From Rhizobium sp. Q54 (lineage in GTDB: Bacteria; Pseudomonadota; Alphaproteobacteria; Rickettsiales; UBA1997), in NCBI GenBank assembly GCA_945865855.1, contig CAMBES010000020.1, forward strand, positions 1-14,418: DNA of 14,418 bases. The letters are read 5' to 3'. Positions 7,638-14,418 of the stretch are shown here, piece by piece. The first letter of the stretch is position 1. Each line of letters begins with the position of its first letter. Position numbers and translations under genes: made by a program. The notes below the pieces were generated by a model. That model did no database searches and had not been told where the DNA came from. It saw nothing but the letters and a program-made list of their open reading frames with translations.

Positions 7638-8438
7638 CTAAAACAAATCATCAATAATCTTTCTCATCCCAACCTGAAGCCACTGTGTGCGGCGGTAGAA
7701 CATTTCATTATTTGTATCGTAACCAGCGAAAGTTGGCTGACTGCCTGTGAGAATGTGAAAAGACAAATTGGAAGATTTAATGAATCTAAAGCCAACTTGG
7801 TAGGAACGGAAAAATCCCGGTGAATCGCGCGGCGAGTTTGGCGTTCCGTTGTAACTCTCGGCAATAAATCTGACCTGGTCTGAAGTAAGTGCCACGTCGA
7901 ATGCAACGCCAAGATGCAGTCGCGTAAAGTTCGATTTTTGGTCAATATTGTGAGAAGATTTCACGCCGGAATTTACGTGAACAACCAGATCTCCATCCAA
8001 AAATTTACTAGTCGCGACACCAAGCGCATAGGTGTTTGTCGCCGAATCAAAATATTGATCTCGACCATGTTTGTCGACGTAACCAGCCTCAAGTGCAATG
8101 CTTGGGATCGCTAAATTTTTTGACTTAAAAACCATTGTCTTGGCCTGAAAAATCGGATTCGACAAGGCGACATTGCTGTTATGAAAATTATAGCCAACAA
8201 GGCCGCCGAGAGTGAGTTCAAGATTTTTTGTAACGCCGTAAGAACTGCCCAAATATCCACCAGCTAAATTTCCTAATTCTTGATTTTGTTTTTGCGGCAC
8301 GTGCCAATATTCAGAATAGGCCTCAAGCGACATTTGGTTTAAATCAACTATTCCGGCATCATCCGTAACAAAAGGCAGCGCGGCTAAAGAGGTTTTGGAG
8401 CTAATTACAAAAAATAAGAAAATGAAAAATTTTCGCAG
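7638..8438 (-). CDS. Secreted, probable outer-membrane beta-barrel protein; non-ATG (CTG) start proposed
   Basis: I do not recognise a named family. Reading from the proposed CTG at 8436-8438, the first residues after RK are a hydrophobic run (FFIFLFFVI) followed by SSKTSLAA, a convincing signal peptide with cleavage likely near residue 20. The mature part has alternating polar and hydrophobic strands, many Gly, Ser and Asn, and a C-terminal phenylalanine (IIDDLF), all usual for outer-membrane barrels. Total length is 266 residues. No ATG, GTG or TTG occurs in frame before 8333, and a start at 8333 would remove the whole signal peptide. CTG lies two bases after the response regulator stop, with GGGG about eight bases upstream, which supports coupled translation. 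A sequencing error or another rare start codon remains possible. It converges on the large oxidoreductase, with 45 bases between them and no clear terminator. Confidence 0.7.
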   Translation of the reverse strand: MRKFFIFLFFVISSKTSLAALPFVTDDAGIVDLNQMSLEAYSEYWHVPQKQNQELGNLAGGYLGSSYGVTKNLELTLGGLVGYNFHNSNVALSNPIFQAKTMVFKSKNLAIPSIALEAGYVDKHGRDQYFDSATNTYALGVATSKFLDGDLVVHVNSGVKSSHNIDQKSNFTRLHLGVAFDVALTSDQVRFIAESYNGTPNSPRDSPGFFRSYQVGFRFIKSSNLSFHILTGSQPTFAGYDTNNEMFYRRTQWLQVGMRKIIDDLF

Positions 8439-8440
8439 AT

Positions 8441-8842
8441 TTACCCCATTACCTTAACAACAAACTCTCGCAATCTGTTTAGCTCTTCGATGCTTTTTCC
8501 TTTCACAAAATATTCAGATGCACCTAGGCGCATAGCCTCTTCTTTTACTTTTGTATCTTCATTTGCACTCAGCACCGCAACCGGAATTTTTGCTTCGATC
8601 TTGGCAAGAATTTGTAAACCAGAAATGTCGTGAATCGCTAAATCAAGCAGCACCAGGCCGATTTCACTTTGCTCAATTTTTAAAACTTTTTCTCCAGAAA
8701 AAAACTTCAATGCATCGCGACCATTGTCGAGAGTAATAACCTTGTAACCAAAATCTAAAAGTTCGTTTTCAATTATTTTAGAAAATAATGTCGCCTGAAA
8801 TTTTTCATCTTCGATCAAAAGAACGTAACGTTTTGAAGTCAT
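8441..8842 (-). CDS. Single-domain response regulator (receiver domain only)
   Basis: The 133-residue protein consists of one CheY-like receiver domain and no output domain. The key residues are in place: the acidic pair Glu11-Asp12 in LLIEDE, the phospho-acceptor Asp67 in VLLDLAIHD, Ser92 in VLSANED, and Lys114 in YFVKGKS. Such proteins act by protein-protein contact after phosphorylation by a histidine kinase, and no kinase gene is visible nearby. The ATG at 8840-8842 follows the stop of the small membrane protein gene by one base. No separate ribosome binding site is obvious, so translation is probably coupled. Its stop lies two bases before the proposed start of the outer-membrane protein. 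The target pathway is unknown. Confidence 0.9.
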   Translation of the reverse strand: MTSKRYVLLIEDEKFQATLFSKIIENELLDFGYKVITLDNGRDALKFFSGEKVLKIEQSEIGLVLLDLAIHDISGLQILAKIEAKIPVAVLSANEDTKVKEEAMRLGASEYFVKGKSIEELNRLREFVVKVMG

Positions 8843-8843
8843 G

Positions 8844-9057
8844 CTATAAGATTTTTAGAATAAAAAGAACGAGTGACGACCAAATTCCAATATTAGCAAT
8901 GATCACCAACCTCAACACCCAGCTTAATTTAGGATTATTGTGCAGAGAATCTGCAAATCTACCTCGCAACATTTTTCCGACTTGCAACCATTTGAAGCGA
9001 TTATCGTAAATTTTTTCCAATTCCTGCTTAGCTAATTTTTTTTTCGTCTTGCTGCAT
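8844..9057 (-). CDS. Small membrane protein, reading frame interrupted at a run of nine A
   Basis: The ATG at 9055-9057, three bases after the XRE gene stop, begins MQQDEKK but meets a stop after nine codons. The frame one base away is open from the A run (9036-9044) to the stop at 8844-8846. Joining them by skipping one A gives 70 residues: a charged N-terminal half (LAKQELEKIYDNRFKW, then GKMLRGRFADSLHNNPK) and one C-terminal transmembrane helix at about 46-68 (WVLRLVIIANIG, then SSLVLFILKIL). Its stop ends one base before the response regulator start. The protein resembles a tail-anchored membrane protein of unknown function. Alternatives are polymerase slippage at the A run, a TTG start at 9020 (58 residues), an internal ATG at 8972 (42 residues), a decaying gene, or a sequencing error. 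Confidence 0.55.
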
Positions 9058-9060
9058 GGT

Positions 9061-9504
9061 TTAAAATTTATTGTTCGAATCCAAAAAACACTTGGCTGCG
9101 AGGCCAGATAAAATTTTTTCTTCGAGAGAATTTTTAAGTTTATTTTTTGACAAATCTGTTTTGGCCAAATCTAAATCAACCGTGAAGGCATAAACTTCAG
9201 TAGCAATTTTAATTAAGATCTCTTTGTCAAATTGATCACCGTAAACTCTAAAAGCCAAACTCATTGCCTCGGTCAATTGTTGACGACCTCTCTCGTCAAA
9301 AGGCCTAGATGATTTACCGGTTAGGATCGCATCTGGACTAACTTCAAGCACCTCTGAAAGTTTCTTTAAAACCTCGTTAGAAACACCACTACGCCCTTTT
9401 TCAAAACCAGAAAGTAGTTGTTTGCTCACACCAATTTTCTGCGCCAGATCACTTTGGCTAATTTTTTTTTCTTCGCGTATTTGTTTTAGAAAATTTTCTG
9501 ACAT
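9061..9504 (-). CDS. XRE-family helix-turn-helix transcriptional regulator
   Basis: This 147-residue protein starts with a Cro/C1-type DNA-binding domain at about residues 5-61: FLKQIREEKKISQSDLA, the turn at KIGVSKQLLSGFEKGR, and VSNEVLKKLSEVLEVSPD. The rest, about 65-147, is predicted helical by eye (MSLAFRVYG, KEILIKIATEVYAF) and matches no domain I know. It could be an oligomerisation or ligand domain. The ATG at 9502-9504 is chosen because the helix-turn-helix domain begins right after it. A longer reading to 9651 would translate a palindromic repeat and is unlikely. No good ribosome binding site is visible. It is the first gene of a tight cluster with the small membrane protein, response regulator and outer-membrane protein, and may regulate that cluster. 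Confidence 0.88.
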   Translation of the reverse strand: MSENFLKQIREEKKISQSDLAQKIGVSKQLLSGFEKGRSGVSNEVLKKLSEVLEVSPDAILTGKSSRPFDERGRQQLTEAMSLAFRVYGDQFDKEILIKIATEVYAFTVDLDLAKTDLSKNKLKNSLEEKILSGLAAKCFLDSNNKF

Positions 9505-9586
9505 GTAGGTAGATAAATTTGCGCCATCTTGTGAGTGATTTTTTGCAAGTCCAGGTTGTGGATTTAGGTACTTACTTACTACTTCT

Positions 9587-9654
9587 TCATTGTGAGTGCG
9601 ATGCCAGTAATCCAGTTTGTTAAGGTATGAATCGCCACACTGCGCTCGCAATGA
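9587..9654. repeat. Small palindromic repeat element upstream of the XRE gene
   Basis: The two ends are TCATTGTGAGTGCG and, on the other strand, TCATTGCGAGCGCA, which match at 11 of 14 bases. Looser pairing continues inward to the CCAG/CATAC region, giving a 68-base imperfect hairpin. The TCATTGCGAG ends recall small repeats common between genes in Rickettsiales. The element sits in the region between the XRE gene and tRNA-Phe and keeps an open reading frame in line with the XRE gene. That openness is the only reason the XRE gene could be read as 49 residues longer. Confidence 0.6.
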
Positions 9655-9719
9655 AAAACTTTAGATCCCTACCCAACTTGCAAATAAAAGATCCGTCTTT
9701 ACGTTGCCGCGCCTCACAC

Positions 9720-9795
9720 GCCTGAATAGCTCAGTTGGTAGAGCAAAGGACTGAAAATCCTTGTGTCGCTGGTTCGATTCCGGCTTCAGGCACCA
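9720..9795 (+). tRNA. tRNA-Phe, anticodon GAA, CCA encoded
   Basis: The 76-base cloverleaf is complete: acceptor GCCTGAA paired with TTCAGGC, D arm GCTC/GAGC, anticodon stem AAGGA/TCCTT with loop CTGAAAA (anticodon GAA at 9753-9755), T arm GCTGG/CCGGC with TTCGATT, discriminator A and an encoded CCA at 9793-9795. It decodes UUU and UUC. Its last ten bases overlap the 3' end of pgeF, which lies on the opposite strand. No convincing promoter hexamer pair was found in the 65 bases upstream. Confidence 0.97.
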
Positions 9796-10487
9796 CCACC
9801 CACCACAATCACCGCAACATTCCTTCCGCAGTCCTTTTCTTCTTGATGCGCTGATCTTCTAAAAGAAAAAAAATCTTGTTCGTTGGTGTAAGTATCAATT
9901 CGTTGATTTTTGATTTTTGTAATTCCTGATTCTTTTAATTTTTTTTCGACGTAAGAAGGAAGGTCAAACCAATATTTCCCAGCGCCCTCACCTTTGATGA
10001 AAAAAAATTTATTGTCTGAATTTTCATGCAAAAAATCTTCTAAAAATTCCTGAGAAACTTCGTAGGATTTTTGCTGAATCATTGGCCCAATCACTGCTTC
10101 AATATTTTCTGCACCAAGCTTTTTCATTTCAGTAACAGTCTCTGAAATCACGCCAAACCTTGCTCCGCGCCATCCAGCATGCGCAGCGGCGATTATTTTT
10201 TTCTCCGTGTCCCAAAATAAAATCGGCGCACAATCAGCAGTGATTATTCCAAGGACAACATTTGGTAAATTGGTTACCAGCGCGTCTGCCTTGGGCAAAT
10301 TTTGATTGCCGTGAATTTTTTCTGCATGATCAACAACAACAACTTCGGCACCGTGAATTTGATTTACGAATAAAACTGCCGCCGGAGAAAAATTTTTTTT
10401 ACGCAGCGCAAAATCAAGACTCATTCGCTCAGATAAACCGCGATCAATTGCACAATCTTTGCCAAAAAAATGATATTTGATGCTCAT
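9786..10487 (-). CDS. pgeF: Peptidoglycan editing factor / multicopper-type purine nucleoside phosphorylase (YfiH, DUF152 family)
   Basis: Members of this family act on purine nucleosides such as adenosine and inosine, and have been linked to peptidoglycan precursor quality control. They were once annotated as polyphenol oxidase. The three metal ligands are visible: His45 in VNQIHGAEV, Cys86 in ITADCAPI and His103 in AAHAGWRG. The 233-residue length is slightly below the usual 240-260. The usual end GRNVAVIVV is followed by GGGA, encoded where the gene runs into tRNA-Phe on the other strand. The ATG at 10485-10487 overlaps the thrB stop by four bases (ATGA), so it is translationally coupled to thrB and probably in one operon. 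Confidence 0.92.
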   Translation of the reverse strand: MSIKYHFFGKDCAIDRGLSERMSLDFALRKKNFSPAAVLFVNQIHGAEVVVVDHAEKIHGNQNLPKADALVTNLPNVVLGIITADCAPILFWDTEKKIIAAAHAGWRGARFGVISETVTEMKKLGAENIEAVIGPMIQQKSYEVSQEFLEDFLHENSDNKFFFIKGEGAGKYWFDLPSYVEKKLKESGITKIKNQRIDTYTNEQDFFSFRRSAHQEEKDCGRNVAVIVVGGGA

Positions 10488-11407
10488 GTATGGGACTTAA
10501 AAAATCTGAGTTTCTCTAAATATTCTTGCGGGTCTTTAACCGTGACAAAGGAATCTTTAGGCGTGAAGAACATGTCGTGAAGCCTTGTCAATAAAAAGCG
10601 CATCGCCGCACCGACTAAGGCGGTTTTTAGAAAATCTTTTTCCTCTTCGGAAAATTTTCTGACTGTTTCGTAGCCTTGAAATAGCGCAGCAAATTTTTCT
10701 TCATCATCGACCCAGGCGGTTACGGCAATGGCAAAATCGTAGATCAAGGCATCATTGGCCGCAAAATAAAAATCGATTATTCCGCTCACTTTTTCATCTT
10801 CATCAAAAAAAACATTGTCGAAAAAAAGATCTAGATGCACTGGGGCGCTAGGCAGATCAAGGCGCCAACATTTTTCTAGAAAATCTAAATTATCCAAAAT
10901 TTCTTCGCGTAAATCTTTTTGGTAATTATCAAGCAATCGTTCGAACTTAGAAAACAAAGGACGAAGACTAAAAATTCCTAAATCATTTTTGCGCGACATT
11001 GAAAAATCAGCGGAGGCTAAATGCAATTTGGCTAAAATTTTTCCGACTTCAAAACAGCTATTCGTCGTAATTTTTTCGACAGCTTTTCCACTTAAAAAAG
11101 TAACGATTGCTGATTTTTTCTCTTTGAGATCAACAAGCACAGAACCTTTATTGCTCAGGATTGGTCGCGGACAAGAAATTTCATTTTCTGCCAAGTGCAG
11201 TTTTAAATTTATGAAAAATGGCAGATCCTTTTTGGCAAGGCGCGACTCAAAAATTGTCAGAATAAACTTGCCCTGATTAGTCTCTAAAATGAAGTTAGAA
11301 TTGTCGATTCCTTCAAGAATTTCTTTGAAATCAACTAACTCTCCGATGCTGTATTTTCTAAGGTGAGAAGTAATTTCTTCCCTTGTAACTTTTGTGTAAA
11401 CCGCCAT
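10484..11407 (-). CDS. thrB: Homoserine kinase, choline-kinase-like type
   Basis: The enzyme phosphorylates homoserine with ATP, the step before threonine synthase. It belongs to the aminoglycoside/choline kinase fold (ThrB type II), not the GHMP type of E. coli. The 307-residue length is typical. The N-terminus MAVYTKVTREEI and the LEGIDNSNFILET glycine loop match this family. The catalytic segment is HLDLFFDNVFF, with His191, Asp193 and Asn198, and the metal Asp212 follows in GIIDFYFAANDA. The start at 11405-11407 lies 28 bases from the divergent ispA start. It overlaps pgeF at its 3' end. Confidence 0.95.
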   Translation of the reverse strand: MAVYTKVTREEITSHLRKYSIGELVDFKEILEGIDNSNFILETNQGKFILTIFESRLAKKDLPFFINLKLHLAENEISCPRPILSNKGSVLVDLKEKKSAIVTFLSGKAVEKITTNSCFEVGKILAKLHLASADFSMSRKNDLGIFSLRPLFSKFERLLDNYQKDLREEILDNLDFLEKCWRLDLPSAPVHLDLFFDNVFFDEDEKVSGIIDFYFAANDALIYDFAIAVTAWVDDEEKFAALFQGYETVRKFSEEEKDFLKTALVGAAMRFLLTRLHDMFFTPKDSFVTVKDPQEYLEKLRFFKSHT

Positions 11408-11435
11408 AAATTTAGACTTAATTTAATCTCGAAAA

Positions 11436-12332
11436 ATGCTCTCCCAGAATCTCAAAGAATCCCTTCTAGCCTGCTCCATTATCGTGCAAAAAAGAATGGA
11501 TGAACTTTTACCTCGCGACTTCGCCGATTCAAAATTGATTGAAGCAATGCGCTATTCAACACTGTCTGAAGGAAAAAGAATTCGTCCATTTTTATTGATG
11601 GCTTCAGCGCAAATTTTTGGGGTGTCAATTTTAACTTCGCTTAACGCCGCGGTGGCGCTGGAATTCATCCATGTTTACTCGTTGATTCACGATGATTTAC
11701 CAGCGATGGATAATGATGATTTTAGGCGCGGCAGACCTTCAAATCACAAAAAATTTAATGAGGCCACCGCTATTCTTGCTGGCGATGCATTGCTTACTTA
11801 TGCTTTTCAAATACTCGCTGATCCCGCTACGCACAAAGATACTTCGGTTCGCTGCGAGTTAATTCAAATAATTTCTAAAGCCGCTGGATTCTCTGGAATG
11901 GCCGGCGGACAAATGATGGATCTTGAAAAAGCTGAGCAAAAAATTTCCAAAGAAACTCTTGCCAAATTGCATCGCTTAAAAACCGGTGAACTTTTTATGG
12001 CAGCAGCAGAAAGTGGTGCTGCTATTGGTCGCTGCGGGGTCTATGAACGTCATGCGCTGCGTTATTTTGCCCATGATTTGGGTTTGGCTTTTCAGATCAA
12101 GGATGATGTTTTGGATCATCGCGACATCAGCACCAATAAATTTGAAATCGAAGAAACGCGTCACAAAAAACCAAAAGAAAATGCCAGCATCGTTGATGTA
12201 GTTGGTTTAGAAAATGCCGAAAAGCAGCTAAAATTATTACACGAACAATCGATCGCTCATTTACGAATTTTTGGCGACAAAGCTAAGTTGCTGATTGACC
12301 TCGCCGAGTTCGTAATAATGAGAGAGAAATAA
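11436..12332 (+). CDS. ispA: Farnesyl diphosphate synthase (short-chain polyprenyl synthase)
   Basis: The enzyme condenses isopentenyl diphosphate with allylic diphosphates to farnesyl diphosphate, the precursor for undecaprenyl phosphate, quinone tails and haem O. The 298-residue length is typical. Landmarks are GKRIRP at 46-51, the first Asp-rich motif DDLPAMDNDD beginning at Asp86 with the bacterial two-residue insertion, GGQMMDLE, the LKTGELF Lys-Thr pair, and the second motif DDVLD at 223-227. Tyr81 at the fifth position before the first motif fits a farnesyl product. The segment between the second motif and the C-terminus is somewhat diverged (TRHKKPKENAS in place of the usual GKD-rich loop). 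Geranyl or geranylgeranyl products cannot be excluded. Confidence 0.93.
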   Translation: MLSQNLKESLLACSIIVQKRMDELLPRDFADSKLIEAMRYSTLSEGKRIRPFLLMASAQIFGVSILTSLNAAVALEFIHVYSLIHDDLPAMDNDDFRRGRPSNHKKFNEATAILAGDALLTYAFQILADPATHKDTSVRCELIQIISKAAGFSGMAGGQMMDLEKAEQKISKETLAKLHRLKTGELFMAAAESGAAIGRCGVYERHALRYFAHDLGLAFQIKDDVLDHRDISTNKFEIEETRHKKPKENASIVDVVGLENAEKQLKLLHEQSIAHLRIFGDKAKLLIDLAEFVIMREK

Positions 12333-12407
12333 CAAATTTAATCCGACCAAAGCACTAACATTTTCTTTTCACACCATCCCTGTAAAAAGATCGAAAATAA
12401 TAAAAAT

Positions 12408-13673
12408 ATGAAAATCACAGTAATCGGCAGTGGCTACGTAGGTTTGGTTTCGGGCGTTTGTTTTGCTAAACTTGGACATGAAGTTGTCTGCGTCGACAAA
12501 GACGAAAAGAAAATTTCTCAATTAAGATCTGGCGTAGTTCCAATTTTTGAACCCGGGCTTTCTGAGTTGCTTGCTGAAGTAAAAATTTCTTTTACTACAA
12601 ATTTAATAGATGGTTTAAACGGCTCTAGCGTTGTTTTCATTGCCGTTGGCACTCCGCAAGATGAAGATGGATCAGCTGATCTTTCTTACGTTCTTGCCGC
12701 CACAAAAGAAGTCGCAGAACTTTCAGATTCTTATAAATTAATCGTCACCAAATCGACAGTTCCGGCAGGCACTGGTGCAAAAATAAAAGCACTAGTTAAG
12801 CAAATAAATCCGCAGCTAGATTTTGCCGTAGCTTCTAATCCAGAATTTTTGCGCGAAGGTGTTGCGATCAATGATTTCATGAATCCAGACCGCATTGTTA
12901 TCGGAGTTGAAGATGAAAAATCACAAAAAATTTTCGCCGAAATTTACGCAAAATTCGCGCCAGAAAAATTAGTCTCAACCGACATCATCACCGCCGAATT
13001 AATCAAATACGCCTCTAACTCTTTCCTCGCCACCAAAATTTCTTTTATCAATGAAATGTCTGATTTATGCGAGGCGGTTGGCGGCAATATAAAGCAACTT
13101 GCCCGCGCTGTGGGATTAGACTCGCGCATTGGTGAAAAATTTTTAAATCCTGGCCCCGGATTTGGCGGATCATGTTTTCCAAAAGACATTTTAGCGATTC
13201 TAAATGTCGCCAAAGAAAATTCTGTTGAGCTCTCTTTGATCGATTCAGTAATAGCTTCGAATCAAAAAAGAAAAATCAGAATGGTCGAAAAAATTCTCAC
13301 CATTCCCGCCAAAAAAATCGCACTTCTTGGTCTCGCTTTCAAAGGAAATACCGATGATATTCGCTATTCGCCAGCAATCACCATCGCTAAAGAATTGGCC
13401 AAACAAGATGTAAAAATTTTCGCTCACGATTTTGCCGCAATTGAAAATGCAAAAGTGGAATTGGCGGAATTTAAAAATATTTCTTTCTGCGAAGATGTTT
13501 ACGAAGCTGCAGCTGATGCAGATTTAATCGTAATCGTTACCGAGTGGGAAAAATATCGCGAGTTAGATTTTACAAAAATTCGAACCAAAAAAATCATCGA
13601 TTTACGTAATCTTTTTGATGAGAAAGAAATGAGAAAAAATGGGTTCGAATATTACTGCGTCGGCAGTAAGTAA
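12408..13673 (+). CDS. ugd: UDP-glucose 6-dehydrogenase
   Basis: The enzyme oxidises UDP-glucose twice with NAD+ to UDP-glucuronate, a precursor for capsule, lipopolysaccharide or other surface sugars. The 421-residue length is typical of the bacterial short type. The N-terminal Rossmann motif GSGYVG is at 7-12. TKSTVPAGT and NPEFLREG follow, then the AELIKYASNSF segment with Lys200 and Asn204, and the catalytic Cys256 in GFGGSCFPKD with Asp260. The C-terminal UDP-binding domain includes ALLGLAFKGNTDDIRYSPA. The ATG at 12408 gives the standard MKITVIG start. It is 75 bases after ispA on the same strand. No glycosyltransferase or epimerase gene is near, so the end product is not shown. GDP-mannose dehydrogenase is a relative, but the motifs favour Ugd. 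Confidence 0.95.
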   Translation: MKITVIGSGYVGLVSGVCFAKLGHEVVCVDKDEKKISQLRSGVVPIFEPGLSELLAEVKISFTTNLIDGLNGSSVVFIAVGTPQDEDGSADLSYVLAATKEVAELSDSYKLIVTKSTVPAGTGAKIKALVKQINPQLDFAVASNPEFLREGVAINDFMNPDRIVIGVEDEKSQKIFAEIYAKFAPEKLVSTDIITAELIKYASNSFLATKISFINEMSDLCEAVGGNIKQLARAVGLDSRIGEKFLNPGPGFGGSCFPKDILAILNVAKENSVELSLIDSVIASNQKRKIRMVEKILTIPAKKIALLGLAFKGNTDDIRYSPAITIAKELAKQDVKIFAHDFAAIENAKVELAEFKNISFCEDVYEAAADADLIVIVTEWEKYRELDFTKIRTKKIIDLRNLFDEKEMRKNGFEYYCVGSK

Positions 13674-13725
13674 AATTGTCATCTTCGAAGTTCTGCAGAC
13701 TTCACGGGTAAAGTAAAAAATATTA

Positions 13726-13800
13726 GCCCCCGTAGCTCAGGGGATAGAGCATTGGTTTCCTAAACCATGTGCGCATGTTCGAGTCATGCCGGGGGCACCA
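13726..13800 (+). tRNA. tRNA-Arg, anticodon CCT, CCA encoded
   Basis: The 75-base cloverleaf has acceptor GCCCCCG/CGGGGGC, D arm GCTC/GAGC, anticodon loop TTCCTAA with anticodon CCT at 13759-13761, T arm GCATG/CATGC with TTCGAGT, discriminator A and encoded CCA at 13798-13800. It reads the rare AGG codon. The outermost pair of the anticodon stem is a T-T mismatch (TTGGT against ACCAT), which leaves four good pairs. It lies 52 bases after ugd. Confidence 0.95.
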
Positions 13801-14011
13801 AATTTCTTTTCCTAAATCCCTAACTTTGCAGGGACGAGGTTTAAAGTAATTGATCCAAAGAGTTTGATATTTTTTTCTCAGATCTCTCGTCCATTACTAT
13901 TTTATAATCCCAAAACTTTAGGACTTCGTATTTTTATTAGGTTTTTTCAAACCACTCCAAAACCAGCGACAAGTCGCAAAGAAATTATAATCAAAGCCGC
14001 TATCTAGAAAT

Positions 14012-14418
14012 ATGATCCAAATCGGAAATATAACATTGCCAGGCAACGTCCTTCTCGCGCCAATGTCGGGAGTAACTGATCTACCTTTTCGTCGTTTAGT
14101 AAAAAAATTCGGCGCGCCTTTGGTGATTTCAGAAATGATCGCCTCGCGCGCGATGATCATGCAAACGCGTGACTCGCTAAAAAAATGTGAGAGAGATGAT
14201 GCGATTTACCCAATGTCTGTGCAGCTTGCCGGCTGTGATCCAGAAATTATGGCCGAAGCAGCGAAGCTTAATGAAGATCTCGGAGCCGACATCATCGACA
14301 TTAATTTCGGCTGCCCAGTCAAAAAAGTTGTAAATAGTTTTGCTGGCAGCGCCTTGATGAAAGACGAAGATCTTGCCACGCGCATCATGGAAGCGGTGGT
14401 TAAGGCCGTGAAAATTCC
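14012..14418 (+). CDS. dusB: tRNA-dihydrouridine synthase B, N-terminal part only
   Basis: The first 135 codons are present and the gene continues beyond the right edge. Dus enzymes use FMN and NADPH to reduce specific uridines in tRNA to dihydrouridine. The visible part is the start of the TIM barrel: LLAPMSGVTDLPFRRL for FMN binding, SEMIASRAM, SVQLAGCDPE and the catalytic segment INFGCPVKKV with Cys101. The NFGCPVKKV form points to the DusB type. The ATG at 14012 gives MIQIGNITL directly before the barrel. It follows tRNA-Arg after 211 bases, in which no gene was seen. A TATAAT at 13903-13908 lies upstream but lacks a recognisable -35 partner. Confidence 0.95.
   Translation, partial: MIQIGNITLPGNVLLAPMSGVTDLPFRRLVKKFGAPLVISEMIASRAMIMQTRDSLKKCERDDAIYPMSVQLAGCDPEIMAEAAKLNEDLGADIIDINFGCPVKKVVNSFAGSALMKDEDLATRIMEAVVKAVKI

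Noticed and set aside
9505..9651. 49-residue extension of the XRE protein
   Set aside because: Much of it is the translation of a palindromic repeat, and the helix-turn-helix domain begins directly after the ATG at 9504.
9542..9684. Inverted copies of ACTTGCAAA flanking the palindromic element, facing the XRE gene and tRNA-Phe
   Set aside because: Nine-base matches in AT-rich DNA occur by chance, and neither copy has a fitting -10 hexamer downstream.
13687..13702. Small inverted repeat GAAGT/ACTTC between ugd and tRNA-Arg
   Set aside because: Five pairs around a seven-base loop without a T run; too weak to call a terminator or operator.
13816..13836. Hairpin TCCCT/AGGGA after tRNA-Arg as a terminator
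   Set aside because: The stem is only five pairs and no T run follows it.
13880..13908. Promoter with TATAAT at 13903-13908 before dusB
   Set aside because: The -10 hexamer is perfect, but no -35 hexamer lies 16-18 bases upstream and the region is very AT-rich, so chance is likely.

Overview
The window reads as the chromosome of an AT-rich proteobacterium, most likely an alphaproteobacterium near the Rickettsiales or a related host-associated lineage. This is inferred from protein style and layout: a short-type Psd, a HemB lacking the zinc cysteines, a kinase-fold homoserine kinase, a propionyl-CoA carboxylase beta subunit, and small palindromic elements resembling those scattered through Rickettsiales genomes. 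The code is standard (TGA is used as stop, TGG as Trp). Genes are tightly packed, no intergenic stretch reaches 300 bases, and no rRNA, CRISPR array, transposase or phage gene was seen. Retention of tryptophan, threonine, haem and isoprenoid genes suggests more biosynthetic capacity than classical Rickettsia.

Left part (1-4345). On the minus strand, in transcription order, lie trpC, tig, psd and the start of pccB, with a palindromic repeat (306-391) between psd and pccB. hemB is divergent from trpC, with 34 bases between their start codons.

Centre (4428-9795). A 1054-residue multidomain flavin/iron-sulfur oxidoreductase follows hemB. It looks like a GltD-like module fused to a PyrK/NfnA-like module. 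Converging on it is a compact minus-strand cluster: an XRE-type regulator, a small membrane protein, a single-domain response regulator and an exported protein that is probably an outer-membrane barrel. Junction gaps in this cluster are 1-3 bases if two irregularities are accepted: a one-base frame shift at a run of nine A in the small gene, and a CTG start for the exported protein. This cluster is the best candidate for an undescribed system. A second palindromic element (9587-9654) and tRNA-Phe lie upstream of it.

Right part (9786-14418). pgeF and thrB overlap by 4 bases on the minus strand, and the pgeF stop lies inside the 3' end of tRNA-Phe. Divergent from thrB are ispA, then ugd, tRNA-Arg(CCT) and the 5' part of dusB, all on the plus strand. 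Most of these are housekeeping or biosynthetic genes serving membrane lipids, isoprenoids, haem, amino acids, UDP-sugars and tRNA.
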